From Rhodospirillales bacterium URHD0017 (lineage in GTDB: Bacteria; Pseudomonadota; Alphaproteobacteria; Reyranellales; Reyranellaceae): 64,000 nt of DNA. The stretch covers positions 186,001 to 250,000 of the forward strand of contig FODP01000008.1 in the NCBI GenBank assembly GCA_900110395.1. Direction: 5' to 3'. Below, in pieces: positions 36,627-43,485 of this stretch; the stretch's first letter is position 1, and each line of letters starts with the position of its first letter. The notes under the pieces were generated by a model that did no database searches, was not told the origin of the DNA, and was given only the letters and a program-made list of their open reading frames with translations. The position numbers were made by a program, and so were the translations under genes.

Positions 36627-36715
36627 TTGAGGTTGCTCCTATCGACCGCGGGATGCGGCCTGCCACCGAAAGCCCGCGTCGCTGTGGCGAGCGGGCTCCG
36701 GCGGCCGAGGGGAAG
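36627..36715 (-). repeat. Leader module 3
   Basis: Minus strand: hairpin A AGCCCGC-TCGC-CACA-GCGA-(C)-GCGGGCT, then TTTCGGTGGCAGG, then hairpin B GGCCGC-ATCCC-GCGGTC, then GATAGGAGCAACCTCA. Compared with modules 1 and 2, the inner stem has changed on both sides (CACC/GGTG to TCGC/GCGA), so pairing is kept while sequence is not. Confidence 0.85.
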
Positions 36716-37288
36716 TTACGACTGGTAGTCGCGCTCGCGCGGCCTGCGCTGCGGCGCCGGGGCTGGACCCTGTGCCTTCTGGCACCGGGCTACCTCGCCG
36801 AGCGCGGCGCGAGTACCCGTGAGCGGCAGGTGCTCGACGAGCTTGTACTGGCCGTCGATCACGGCATACATCTGCATCGAGGAGCGGTAGGCGAAGTTCT
36901 CGACGAAGTCGGTCGTCAGGCTCGGCGAGGACAGGTACGTGATCTTGCCCTCACGCTCTGCCTTCATGACGAGCTTGTGCGACATGCCCTGCTCGTCGAA
37001 GCCGAACTTCAGGTGGTACTTGGCGCCGACTTCCAGCGTGTCGATAGGGTCGCTGGCCAGCATCATGTAGACGTCGTTGTTCTGGCTATCGATTCCCATC
37101 TTCAGCGCGAAGTTGCGCTTCTGGTAACGGGCGATGGCGTAGCAGTCGCGGTCGTCGTCGATGCGGATCGCCCAGCTGCCGATGGTGCCCCACGTCTCGG
37201 GGGTGGCGAATGCCGGGCCGCCGGCGACGAACGGGGTCAGGCTGAGCCCGGTGATACAGGCCAGCAAGAGGTGACGAAGTCTGATCAT
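36716..37288 (-). CDS. Secreted hypothetical protein, 190 aa
   Basis: Signal peptide MIRLRHLLLACITGLSLTPFVAGGPAFA. The mature chain is beta-rich: TWGTIGSWAIRIDDDRDCYAIARYQKRN, then KYHLKFGFDEQGMSHKLVMKAEREGK. Two cysteines (DCYA and ARCQKA) could form a disulphide. The last 20 residues are Pro/Arg/Gln-rich. The overall build resembles small alphaproteobacterial periplasmic stress proteins, but I know no named family. The start is set by AGGAG eight bases upstream in module 4. Confidence 0.7.
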   Translation of the reverse strand: MIRLRHLLLACITGLSLTPFVAGGPAFATPETWGTIGSWAIRIDDDRDCYAIARYQKRNFALKMGIDSQNNDVYMMLASDPIDTLEVGAKYHLKFGFDEQGMSHKLVMKAEREGKITYLSSPSLTTDFVENFAYRSSMQMYAVIDGQYKLVEHLPLTGTRAALGEVARCQKAQGPAPAPQRRPRERDYQS

Positions 37289-37378
37289 TGAGGTTGCTCC
37301 TATCTGCGGCGTGATGGCCGCCTGCCACCGAGCCCGCGTCGCTGTGGCGAGCGGGCTCCGGCGGCGATGAAAGTCGGG
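37289..37378 (-). repeat. Leader module 4
   Basis: Minus strand: hairpin A AGCCCGC-TCGC-CACA-GCGA-(C)-GCGGGCT, then CGGTGGCAGG without the TTT of the others, then hairpin B GCGGC-CATCAC-GCCGC and AGATAGGAGCAACCTCA. It is nearly identical to module 3 in hairpin A but differs in hairpin B, again preserving pairing. Confidence 0.85.
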
Positions 37379-37498
37379 GCTGGATCGCCCTCGGTGATAA
37401 TCTAGTGACCACCGGCGCTTTCTTCATTGACCGTGCGCGACGAGTTATTGACCTCTGGCGTCACTAGCTACGGCGCTTCGGCTTGCCGCCAGTGACCG

Positions 37499-37951
37499 TC
37501 AAGCAGCCGGCTTCTGCGCTTCCTGCTTGGCTGACAGCGCTTTGGGCTTCGTCGGCCGGGCCTTTGTTTTGCGAACGTTGGCCGCAGGCGTGGCAGGCGT
37601 GCCCGCCTCGGCGGTATCAGCGGCCGGCGCGGGCTGGGGCGCCGGCGCTTCCACCGGTGCCACAGCGGCCACCTCTTCCAGCACATGCTCAGCATCGGCC
37701 AGCTGCGTCTGCTCGCGAGCCGGCATCGCCGGCGCATCGCTCGCCACCTTGGCCGGGCGGATGACCTTGAGCGCGCTCGGCAGCCACAGGTCGCTGGTCA
37801 CCAGCCCAACGCCCGGGACCTCGACCGGCTGATTGAGCTTCACGCGGTAGTGCTTGTCCTCCTTGTCGACGATCACGCCGGTCTGGCCGACCAGCTGCTG
37901 GACGCCTTCGAGGATCTTCACGTTGGGGTGCTTGAGTGGCTTGAACATCAT
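37499..37951 (-). CDS. Hypothetical protein with SH3/KOW-like N-terminal domain and Ala/Pro/Lys tail
   Basis: 150 residues. The first ~65 (ILEGVQQLVGQTGVIVDKEDKHYRVKLNQPVEVPGVGLVTSDLWLPSALKVI) read like a small beta-barrel, with GQTGVIVDKEDKHYRVKL matching the KOW-type pattern. The rest is a disordered Ala/Pro/Glu then Lys-rich tail. No signal peptide. First gene of the modular cluster; ATG at 37951 or at 37948, the latter being better spaced from AGGAG. A nucleic-acid-binding role is a guess from the fold pattern and tail. Confidence 0.6.
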   Translation of the reverse strand: MMFKPLKHPNVKILEGVQQLVGQTGVIVDKEDKHYRVKLNQPVEVPGVGLVTSDLWLPSALKVIRPAKVASDAPAMPAREQTQLADAEHVLEEVAAVAPVEAPAPQPAPAADTAEAGTPATPAANVRKTKARPTKPKALSAKQEAQKPAA

Positions 37952-37985
37952 CTGCTCCTATCGGCGGCCCGGGACTGGGCCGTGC
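37952..37985 (-). repeat. Leader module 5 (hairpin B and GATAGGAG only)
   Basis: Minus strand: GGCCC-AGTCCC-GGGCC, then GCCGATAGGAGCAG before the start. Hairpin A is lacking, as expected for the first gene of the cluster with no upstream cistron. The ribosome-site block is the same as in the other four modules. Confidence 0.7.
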
Positions 37986-38078
37986 CATCGCTGGAGCTGA
38001 GTGCGGATGTTCGTCCGGGGATATAGGCACCCATCGCCGTCCTAGAAGTAGGACCGCTTGCCGCACTGACGCAGCTGA

Positions 38079-38315
38079 TCAGCGCCCGCCCGCGACGGCT
38101 CGGCCCTGCGCGGTCAGCAGCACGAGATCGCGATCGTCGGTACGGCGATGGAGGAGGCCGGCACGCTCGGCATCGTCGAGGACCTGTTCCAGCGGCGCGC
38201 CGTGGAGGCCGACATCGCGGCCGACGCTAGCGGCTCGGCGCCACGAATGCGGACTCGTGGCACTCAGCCGGTAGAGCTGGGCGACGAAGATCGCCGCGCG
38301 CTCAAGACGCTGCAT
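38079..38315 (-). CDS. Hypothetical 78-aa protein, winged-helix-like
   Basis: Helical N-terminus (LERAAIFVAQLYRLSA), then APLEQVLDDAERAGLLHRRTDDRDLVLLTAQGRAVA, whose helix-AGLL-x-R-x-DDRDLVLLTAQGR pattern resembles the recognition helix and wing of a winged-helix regulator. ATG 12 bases after the preceding gene's stop. Weak ribosome site, so coupled translation is likely. No family match. Confidence 0.45.
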   Translation of the reverse strand: MQRLERAAIFVAQLYRLSATSPHSWRRAASVGRDVGLHGAPLEQVLDDAERAGLLHRRTDDRDLVLLTAQGRAVAGGR

Positions 38316-38330
38316 CAGGATCGTCGGCGA

Positions 38331-38588
38331 TCACTGCCGCGTCGGCGGATCACAGGGCACGAGCCGCCACGCGTGATCGGCGCGATGGTGCAGGGCGACC
38401 TCGGCCAGCTTCGTGTTGACCGCCTGCACGAACGTGGTGACGTCGGCCGGCTGGTTGTCTCTGCCATCCAGACCGACGGCGAGGACCTCGATCACGACCA
38501 ACGCGCCGACGATCGATGCCTCATGGGGAAACTGGCGCGCCATGGCTTCGACGATGCGATGCGCGGCGGCCTGCAGATCGTCGGTCAT
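38331..38588 (-). CDS. Hypothetical 85-aa protein
   Basis: I start at the ATG giving MTDDLQAAAHRIVEAMARQF; longer frames upstream overlap the HTH gene. The chain is alpha/beta (IVGALVVIEVLAVGLDGRDN, then FVQAVNTKLAEVALHHRADHAWRLVP). It looks like a small phage-type protein. No ribosome site is obvious. Function unknown. Confidence 0.45.
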   Translation of the reverse strand: MTDDLQAAAHRIVEAMARQFPHEASIVGALVVIEVLAVGLDGRDNQPADVTTFVQAVNTKLAEVALHHRADHAWRLVPCDPPTRQ

Positions 38589-38799
38589 GGCTGAAAGGTA
38601 CGGCTCGCTCGGCCAGCGTGCCAGCGCGGCGCGGCTGGCGTCGCTTTTTGCCGTCGCGCCCGGTGCGCTTTTCAACTGGTGATTTTTCACCAGTTGCCCG
38701 ACGTGCCTTCCCGACGGTGACATGGTGCACGCCGATCTCCTCGGCGATGACGCGATCAGACATTTCCGGATTGGCGGCGACGGCACGAGCGGCCAGCAC
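38521..38799 (-). pseudogene. Helix-turn-helix fragment (phage/ParB-associated type)
   Basis: The stretch RPAVLAARAVAANPEMSDRVIAEEIGVHHVTVGKARRATG, followed by EKRTGRDGKKRR, is a recurrent helix-turn-helix tail in phage and ParB-like proteins. Homologous reading continues upstream of the first usable GTG (38799) as far as a TAG at 38842-38844, beyond which an in-frame ATG lies at 38863-38865. The C-terminal ~35 residues overlap the next gene and look like frame-shifted sequence. I read it as a remnant, though a short product from the GTG is possible. Confidence 0.5.
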
Positions 38800-38901
38800 G
38801 GCGGGCCTGACGAACTCGGCTCTGTGAGCGCCGCTGCGATTCTATATTGGACAAATTTTGGACATTGCCGGCGGGCTGAAACGCTAAATCATTGATTTTA
38901 T

Positions 38902-38951
38902 TGGCGCTCCCTACCGGATTCGAACCGGTGTTTCGGCCTTGAGAGGGCGGA
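38902..38951 (-). other. 3' half of a tRNA-Glu(CTC)-like gene: attachment-site scar
   Basis: Minus strand: anticodon arm CCGCC-CTCTCAA-GGCCG (one mismatch), a short variable region, T arm ACCGG-TTCGAAT-CCGGT, then AGGGAGC, G and CCA ending at 38902. T33 followed by CTC gives a Glu anticodon. The 5' half (acceptor GCTCCCT, D arm) is not present upstream, where unrelated sequence follows. Integrating elements usually recreate only this 3' part of a tRNA, so I read it as an att remnant. No second copy is seen in the window. Confidence 0.7.
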
Positions 38952-39117
38952 TTCATGGGAAGAGTAGAGAGTACGGCTGCAGTGCAGGCACATCGCAGCG
39001 ATCGGCGGAAGCCGGGCTGTGACGTGCATTCGAAGCCTTGCGGCAAAATATAATCTAAGTTATATTAAGACCCATGTTATTTTTTGGCCTCTCTGAGGCT
39101 TACGAAGGTGGTTCGCC

Positions 39118-40554
39118 ATGCCGAAGTCCCCCCGGCGTTCGGGCGCTGAACGAATGCGTGATTTGGTGGTGCCTGCAGACGATGTCCACGTTGCGTCGCC
39201 TGCTGCGTCCTTTGCGTCAATGTCGGCGTCGTCCAACCAGTGGTCCGAGATAGACGCAAGCCTGCTCGAGGAACGGCGGGGCATGCTCCCGTCGTTCCCG
39301 ACCGACGTCATGCCGTTGCCGTGGCGCGCCTGGCTGACTGATACCGCCGCATCGACGGGCGCCCCGATCGACTATGCCGCGCAGGCCCTGCTCGGGGCGG
39401 TGTCCGGCCTATGCGGCGCCGGCGCAGCGGTGCAGGTCACGCCGACCTAGCAGGAGCCGCTGGTTCTCTGGCAGCTCGCCGTCGGCCGCGTTTCCAGCGG
39501 ACGGTCGCCGGCCAGGGCTTCGACGCGGCGCATGCTGGCCACGGTCGAGGAGGAGATGCAGGCGATCGTCGTCGACGATGCGCAGGTCCACAGGATCGAC
39601 GAGGTCGCTGCCGCCAACGCCCGCGGTGGCCTGCTCTGGCGCGACGAAGCCGGCGACTGGTTCACCTGTCTCAAGGCGGAGGACGACCGCAGGCGGCGTC
39701 TGTGGCTGCAATCCTGGTCGGCCGGCTCCAGTGCGCCTGCATCGGTGGCCGAGAGCGCAGCGGTGAGCATTCTCGGCGCGGTGCAGCCAGAGCAGTTGGG
39801 GCGACTGTTTCAGGACGCCGAGGATCTGGCCGCGAGGACCCTCTATGCGTGGCCGCATCAGCCGCCTTTTCGTTCGGTCGTCGGCAGTCCGTCGCCCGAC
39901 GACGGTGAGGCGCTCAGCCGGCTGCGCCGGATCGCGCGCAAGGTGGGCACCCTCCGCGATCCCCTCATGCTGCTGGTCGATGAGCGCGGCTTGGTTGCCT
40001 TGGACGGCTTCATGGCCAACCTTCACGCCGCTCTTCGCGAGGCCGAAGGCCTCGAGGAGGCGTGGCTGGGCAAAGGCCGTGGAACGGTGGTGCGGTTGGC
40101 CGGCATCTTGGAACTGCTGGACTGGTCGGCCACTGGCTCTTCAAGTCCGCCAGGGCACATCGGCCGCGAGCGCATCGAAGGGGCGGTGGCGCTATGGGAA
40201 GGCTACTTCCGGCCGCACGCGACCGGTCTGTTCATGCGAACGGCACCGACGACCACGGAGGTTCACGCGCGTCGTGCGGCCCGCTGGCTGCGCAGCAAGG
40301 GCATGACCTGTGTCACGCGCGAGCAGGTGAGGCGGGACGGGCTCAGCCGCACCGTCAATGCCAGCGATACCGATCAGGTGCTCTATCGCCTGCGCTCGGC
40401 GAACATCCTGCGGCAGATGCCGGACGGTTGGCGGGCGCAGGGCCGGCCCACCAACATATGGGAGGTCAACCCGGCGCTAGCCCATACGGAGGGACTTCCG
40501 GAAAAGGCGGAAAAGGCGGGAATTAATCCGCCGCCTTCTGATCGAGGAAAGTGA
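39118..40554 (+). pseudogene. DUF3987-type (primase/helicase-like) gene interrupted by an in-frame TAG
   Basis: The frame runs from ATG 39118 (LPWRAWLTDTAASTGAPIDYAAQALLGAVSGLCGAGAAVQ) to TGA at 40554, broken only by TAG at 39448-39450 (codon 111). Family reading continues directly after it (QEPLVLWQLAVG). The motif expected to be SSGKSP reads SSGRSP (Arg129), so the Walker-A lysine is also lost. The C-terminal part (LRRIARKVGTLRDPLML, then HARRAARWLRSKGMTCVTREQVRRDGLSRTVNA) is otherwise intact. A downstream start at 39532 could make the second part alone. Its 3' end overlaps the thioesterase gene. Confidence 0.8.
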
Positions 40555-40999
40555 GGACCCCATCGCTGCGCTCGCCCTTGAGGTAGCGGAAGGTGCCGGC
40601 GCCGGTGGCGACAAGCTCGCCCTTGTGGTCGTAGATCTCGGTCTCGGCGGCGAAGGTGCTCTGGCTGCTGGACGGCCGCCAGGCGCCGAAGATGGTGAGC
40701 TGGTCGCCGTCGCGCGCCGCCTTGATGAACTGCGTGGTGAAGGCGAGGGTGACGCTGAGCCGCCGCGCCGTCGCCGTCTCGTTGAAGGTGCAGGCAAAGC
40801 CGCTCGCCGAATCGAGCAGGGTCATCAGCACGCCGCCGTGCAGCAGGCCGTTGGCGTTGCAGAGCTCGGGGCGGACTTTCAGCGTCATCTCGACGAAGCC
40901 CGGCCGCCAGGCCACGACCTCGTGGCCGATAAGTCCGTTGAAACCGCGAAACTCGTGGGCGCCGACCGGCCGCGCATCGGCCGGTCGTTGGATAGGCAT
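40523..40999 (-). CDS. PaaI-family hotdog thioesterase
   Basis: 158 residues. Hotdog fold marks: ELCNANGLLHGGVLMTLLDSASGFAC (the HGG active-site region with the following acidic residue), LSVTLAFTTQFIKAARDGDQLTI and YLKGERSDG. It hydrolyses acyl- or aryl-CoA thioesters, fitting the CoA-metabolism theme. It is convergent with and overlaps the last 32 bases of the DUF3987 pseudogene, so it marks the right-hand edge of the decayed island. Confidence 0.9.
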   Translation of the reverse strand: MPIQRPADARPVGAHEFRGFNGLIGHEVVAWRPGFVEMTLKVRPELCNANGLLHGGVLMTLLDSASGFACTFNETATARRLSVTLAFTTQFIKAARDGDQLTIFGAWRPSSSQSTFAAETEIYDHKGELVATGAGTFRYLKGERSDGVLTFLDQKAAD

Positions 41000-41046
41000 A
41001 CGCTTTTACTCGGGAAGGAGGAGGAGAGGGCGCGCGCGCATTGCCA

Positions 41047-41078
41047 GTCCGATCGAACCGCGAGCGGTTCGATCGGAC
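41047..41078. repeat. 15-base perfect inverted repeat between thioesterase and iclR
   Basis: GTCCGATCGAACCGC (41047-41061), two-base loop, exact complement (41064-41078). It starts 48 bases upstream of the thioesterase start and ends 12 bases beyond the iclR stop on the same strand. It could serve as a terminator for iclR, but there is no T run. The sequence looks like another dispersed alphaproteobacterial palindrome. Confidence 0.75.
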
Positions 41079-41089
41079 CGGAAATCGCT

Positions 41090-42028
41090 TTAGCGGCGCG
41101 CCATCGCCGACATCGGCGGGCGATGCCCGTTGCCGTTGGTCGTCGCGGGACGCATCGCCGCCGGCGCCTGCGTCGACGTCGAGGGCTGGGCGGCCATGCC
41201 GGTGCGGATGTCGCGCGCGATCTTCACCAGGCGCGGGCCCCAATCGGCTTCGAGCCGGTCGCGGCTGATCTGGTAGATCGGCGCCGAGGCGTTGATGGCG
41301 TAGGCAGCGGTACCGTCCGAATTGCGCAGCGGCGCGCCGACGCCGCAGAGCTCGGGCAGCCACTCGCCCCACGTGACGCAGAAGCCGCGATCGGCCAGCT
41401 CCTTGAACGAGCGCTCGAGGCCGGTCTTCACCTTGGTCCAGTCGTCGCGCCAGCGGCGGCGGATGGCGTCGATCTGCTTGTTGCGGTCGACGTCGGGCAG
41501 CGAGAAGAGATAGGCGCGGCCCATTGCCGTGCTGGCCATCGGCACGCGCGTGCCGACATCGTGGGTGATCGCCACGACCGACGGGCCGCGGCAGGCTTCG
41601 AGATAGATCATCGAATGGCGATCGCGGCCGCCCAGCGCCGTCGAGGCGTTGAGGGCATGGGCGAGCTGCTCGAGCGGCTGACGCGAGGCGCGACGCACAT
41701 CCATGCTGGAGATCGCGGCATAGCCCAGCGCCAGAACCGAGGCGCCCAGCTCGTACTTGCGGAAGCGGCGGATGTAGTTGAGGTAGCCGAGCTCGGTCAG
41801 CGTATGCGTGAGGCGCGCCACGGTCGGCTTCGGCAGGCCGGTGCGATGGGCGATCTCCTGGTTGCCCAGCATGCCTTCGCCGGCATGGAAGGCGCGCAGG
41901 ATGTCGAGGCCGCGGGCGAGGGCGGTGACGAACTGGCGATCCTTGCCGCTGCCGCCTTCGGCGAGACCGTTCTCCACCGAGCTTTCGAAGGCTGCCGTTC
42001 GCGTGACGAGATGGCTGACGTTGCCCAT
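41090..42028 (-). CDS. IclR-family transcriptional regulator
   Basis: 312 residues. The N-terminal winged helix is in FVTALARGLDILRAFHAGEGMLGNQEIAHRTGLPKPTVARLTHTLTELGYL; the effector domain has RHSMIYLEACRGPSVVAI, GRAYLFSLP and GFCVTWGEWLPELCGVGAPL. The C-terminal ~30 residues are a Pro/Ala/Thr tail. The ATG follows ATAGGAGCAAAACGCCA. It probably controls a catabolic gene; the adjacent thioesterase is the nearest candidate, and the target cannot be proved. Confidence 0.92.
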   Translation of the reverse strand: MGNVSHLVTRTAAFESSVENGLAEGGSGKDRQFVTALARGLDILRAFHAGEGMLGNQEIAHRTGLPKPTVARLTHTLTELGYLNYIRRFRKYELGASVLALGYAAISSMDVRRASRQPLEQLAHALNASTALGGRDRHSMIYLEACRGPSVVAITHDVGTRVPMASTAMGRAYLFSLPDVDRNKQIDAIRRRWRDDWTKVKTGLERSFKELADRGFCVTWGEWLPELCGVGAPLRNSDGTAAYAINASAPIYQISRDRLEADWGPRLVKIARDIRTGMAAQPSTSTQAPAAMRPATTNGNGHRPPMSAMARR

Positions 42029-42286
42029 TGGCGTTTTGCTCCTATGAATGGCTGTTTATTTCGTTGCGGGGCGGAACGTGCCATTGCTGTGCAACTGTCG
42101 CAATGCGCGAGGACGGGTTTTGTCCTGCGAACATGCAAAGCTACCATGTCACAGGTGCGTGATTCGCTATCCACAGTTGTGAAACCCCAAAAGACCGCGC
42201 GGAATGGGCATTTCTACAACAATCTGCTGTGCTGGCCGTAGCGTGCGCCGGCGGCTACCATCGAGGTCACCCCCTGCGAGGCAAAA

Positions 42287-42541
42287 TTGGCAAAAGAACC
42301 CGTACTCCCCAAGGACATCGCCGGCCTGTCGTTCGAGGACGCGCTGAAGGAGCTGGAAGGCATCGTCCAGCAGCTCGAGCGCGGCCAGGTGAAGCTCGAC
42401 GAGGCGATCACGGCCTACGAGCGCGGCGCTTTGCTCAAGAAGCACTGCGAGCAGAAGCTCGCCGAGGCCAAGATGAAGGTCGAGAAGATCGTCTTCTCGG
42501 CCGACGGCACGGTCGGCACCCAGCCCGCCGACCTGAACTAG
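42287..42541 (+). CDS. xseB: Exodeoxyribonuclease VII small subunit
   Basis: 84 residues: LSFEDALKELEGIVQQLERGQVKLDEAITAYERGALLKKHCEQKLAEAKMKVEKI is the helical hairpin of XseB, which assembles around XseA for single-strand DNA degradation. The start codon appears to be TTG (42287), with GAGG five bases before it. First gene of the conserved xseB-ispA-dxs run; ispA begins 11 bases after its stop. Confidence 0.95.
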   Translation: MAKEPVLPKDIAGLSFEDALKELEGIVQQLERGQVKLDEAITAYERGALLKKHCEQKLAEAKMKVEKIVFSADGTVGTQPADLN

Positions 42542-42552
42542 AGTCGCCATCC

Positions 42553-43458
42553 ATGCCGTTGTCGTCGCATCGCGACTTCGAGGCTGCGCTGGCGTTCGCC
42601 GCCTCGTCGACTGAACACACCATGGAACGCCTTCTGCCGAAGGGTGATTCCGACGAAGCGCGCGTCTTCGAGGCGATGCACTATTCGAGCCTGGGCGGCG
42701 GCAAGCGCCTGCGCGCGTTTTTCGTGCTGGCCGGCGCAACGTTGCTCAAGGTCGGCGCGTTGCCCGCGCTGCGCACCGCCAGCGCCATTGAATTCCTGCA
42801 TGCCTATTCGCTCATTCACGACGACCTGCCAGCCATGGACGATGACGATCTAAGGCGGGGCAAGCCCTCCTGTCACAAGCAGTTCGACGAGGCCACAGCC
42901 ATCCTGGCGGGTGACGCCCTGCAGGCGCTCGCCTTCGAGGTGCTGGCGCATGAGGACACGCACGGCGATGCATCGGTGCGGGCCCATCTGGTCAGCGAAC
43001 TTGCCAGGGCCGCCGGCGCGCACGGCATGGTGGGCGGCCAGATGCTCGATCTGCTGGCCGAGACGCGCCCCGACCTCTCGATCGGCGCCATCACGCGCCT
43101 GCAGCGGCTGAAGACCGGCGCGCTGATCTCCTTCTCCTGCACGGCCGGCGCGATCCTGGGCAAGGCAAGCGATCCCCTGCGCAATGCCCTGTCGGCTTAT
43201 GCCCATGATGTTGGCCTGGCTTTCCAGATCGCCGACGACCTGCTCGATATCGAGGGGACCGCGGCCGAGATCGGCAAGACGCCGGGCAAGGACGCGGCGG
43301 CGGGCAAGGCGACCTTCGTGTCGATCCTGGGCCTTGAGCGGGCGCGGGCGCAGGCCGACCTGCTGGCGCGACAGGCGGCCGCGCATCTCGAACCGTTCGG
43401 CGAGGCCGCGGATTTGCTAAGGCAGGCGGCTAAATTCGTTGTCGCGCGGCGGGCCTAA
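42553..43458 (+). CDS. ispA: Farnesyl diphosphate synthase / polyprenyl synthetase
   Basis: 301 residues. The first aspartate-rich motif is DDLPAMD at 90-96 and the second is DDLLD at 228-232; GGGKRLR at 48-54 binds isopentenyl diphosphate. It condenses DMAPP/GPP with IPP to give farnesyl diphosphate for quinones, hopanoids and undecaprenyl. Short spacing to xseB before and dxs after (27 bases) supports one transcript with the DXP pathway enzyme. Confidence 0.95.
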   Translation: MPLSSHRDFEAALAFAASSTEHTMERLLPKGDSDEARVFEAMHYSSLGGGKRLRAFFVLAGATLLKVGALPALRTASAIEFLHAYSLIHDDLPAMDDDDLRRGKPSCHKQFDEATAILAGDALQALAFEVLAHEDTHGDASVRAHLVSELARAAGAHGMVGGQMLDLLAETRPDLSIGAITRLQRLKTGALISFSCTAGAILGKASDPLRNALSAYAHDVGLAFQIADDLLDIEGTAAEIGKTPGKDAAAGKATFVSILGLERARAQADLLARQAAAHLEPFGEAADLLRQAAKFVVARRA

Positions 43459-43485
43459 AGGGCTGCGCGGGAGTATGGTGGAGTC

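Noticed and set aside
35555..37378. Integron cassette array (attC sites between small same-strand genes)
   Set aside because: The intergenic modules lack the RYYYAAC/GTTRRRY core sites, contain their own ribosome sites, and no integron integrase is present.
38902..38980. A complete tRNA-Glu gene
   Set aside because: The acceptor 5' strand and D arm are missing upstream and the anticodon stem has a mismatch; only the 3' half is tRNA-like.
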